From Paludibacter sp. (GTDB lineage: Bacteria > Bacteroidota > Bacteroidia > Bacteroidales > Paludibacteraceae), in the NCBI GenBank assembly GCA_028748945.1, contig JAQTOL010000163.1:1-7110 (forward strand): a stretch of 7,110 bases of DNA, read 5' to 3'. Shown one piece after another: positions 6,602 through 7,110 of the stretch. Under the pieces are notes generated by a model. It searched no databases, was not told the DNA's origin, and was given only the letters and a program-made list of their open reading frames with translations. Made by a program: the position numbers and the translations under genes. Position 1 is the stretch's first letter; each line of letters begins with the position of its first letter.

Positions 6602-7110
6602 TGAGATTATTTAATTACCGACTGGTGCTCAAAGTAATGGGCAGTCTACTGTTGATAGAAAGCATGGTATTGTTGCTTATATCGCTTATTCCTGTGATAT
6701 ACGGCGAACATGATTCCTATTACTTCCTGTTAACCTCCGGAATTTCATTGTTTTTTGCTTTAATGGCTTTATTTTTCGGGAAAAATGCACCTCCTTCAAT
6801 CGGTAAACGAGAGGGTTCGGTTATCGTAACTTTTACTTGGGTTCTTTTTACATTAATCGGATTACTACCTTTATGGTTAAGCAACTCAATTCCCTCGTTT
6901 ACAGATGCATTCTTCGAAACTATGTCGGGATTTACCACCACGGGAGCTTCCATACTGAACAACATAGAAGAACTCTCTCATGGCATGTTGTTTTGGAGGA
7001 GTTTTACACACTGGATGGGTGGGCTCGGAATTATTGTTATTTCGCTGGCAGTCCTACCCATGTTTGGAGTAAGCGGTACGCAACTTTTTGCTGCTGAAAC
7101 CACAGGTCCT
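6601..7110 (+). CDS. trkH: Trk-type K+ uptake system membrane subunit TrkH, partial
   Basis: TrkH is the K+-conducting inner-membrane subunit. The first 170 codons are present, from the ATG at 6601-6603 that shares its A with the trkA stop codon; the frame is open to the window edge. Hydrophobic segments lie at about 8-33, 42-60 and 73-93. A re-entrant pore loop follows, with the selectivity-filter sequence ETMSGFTTTGAS (106-117; filter Gly G115). After it comes the conserved HWMGGLGIIVISLAVLP at about 138-154, the start of the next helix. These are the first M1-P-M2 repeat of the TrkH/TrkG/KtrB superfamily. TrkH is favoured over KtrB because of the two N-terminal helices before the first repeat and the adjacent double-RCK TrkA. 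The first five residues, MRLFN, give a short cytoplasmic start. Confidence 0.94.
   Translation, partial: MRLFNYRLVLKVMGSLLLIESMVLLLISLIPVIYGEHDSYYFLLTSGISLFFALMALFFGKNAPPSIGKREGSVIVTFTWVLFTLIGLLPLWLSNSIPSFTDAFFETMSGFTTTGASILNNIEELSHGMLFWRSFTHWMGGLGIIVISLAVLPMFGVSGTQLFAAETTGP

Overview
The window looks like ordinary core chromosome from a member of the Bacteroidota, probably an AT-rich, Bacteroidales-like organism. Three things point there. The translated proteins have a Bacteroidota character. The ilv promoter matches the Bacteroidota consensus (TTTG, 19 nt, TATCTTTG) exactly. Translation starts are A-rich with little Shine-Dalgarno sequence. No mobile elements, tRNA, rRNA or CRISPR were seen.

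Layout. The left 3.0 kb is a minus-strand branched-chain amino acid operon: promoter (3054-3084), a 22-codon leader peptide (2966-3034), an antiterminator segment (2958-2969), an intrinsic terminator (2893-2928), ilvD (988-2820), and then ilvB (854 down to the window edge, partial). The right 3.8 kb is a plus-strand cluster: dxs (true start 3288, end 5228), trkA (5267-6601) and trkH (from 6601 by a TAATG junction, running off the right edge). The two units are divergent and share a control region of a few hundred bases.

The most interesting object is the unannotated leader in front of ilvD. It encodes ten consecutive branched-chain residues (ILVLVVLLLV) just before its stop codon. A segment overlapping that stop codon can pair 11 of 12 positions with the 5' arm of a perfect 14-bp terminator hairpin. 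This is the architecture of ribosome-mediated transcription attenuation, as in enteric ilv and leu leaders. When charged Ile, Leu or Val tRNA is scarce, the ribosome should stall in the run, the antiterminator should form, and ilvD-ilvB should be transcribed.

How the genes work together. IlvB (acetolactate synthase large subunit) and IlvD (dihydroxyacid dehydratase) are two steps of Ile/Val/Leu synthesis; ilvN and ilvC probably lie beyond the left edge. DXS makes 1-deoxyxylulose 5-phosphate for isoprenoids and thiamine/pyridoxal. Like IlvB it is a ThDP enzyme that uses pyruvate. TrkA and TrkH form a K+ uptake system: TrkA is the nucleotide-binding cytoplasmic regulator and TrkH the membrane pore.
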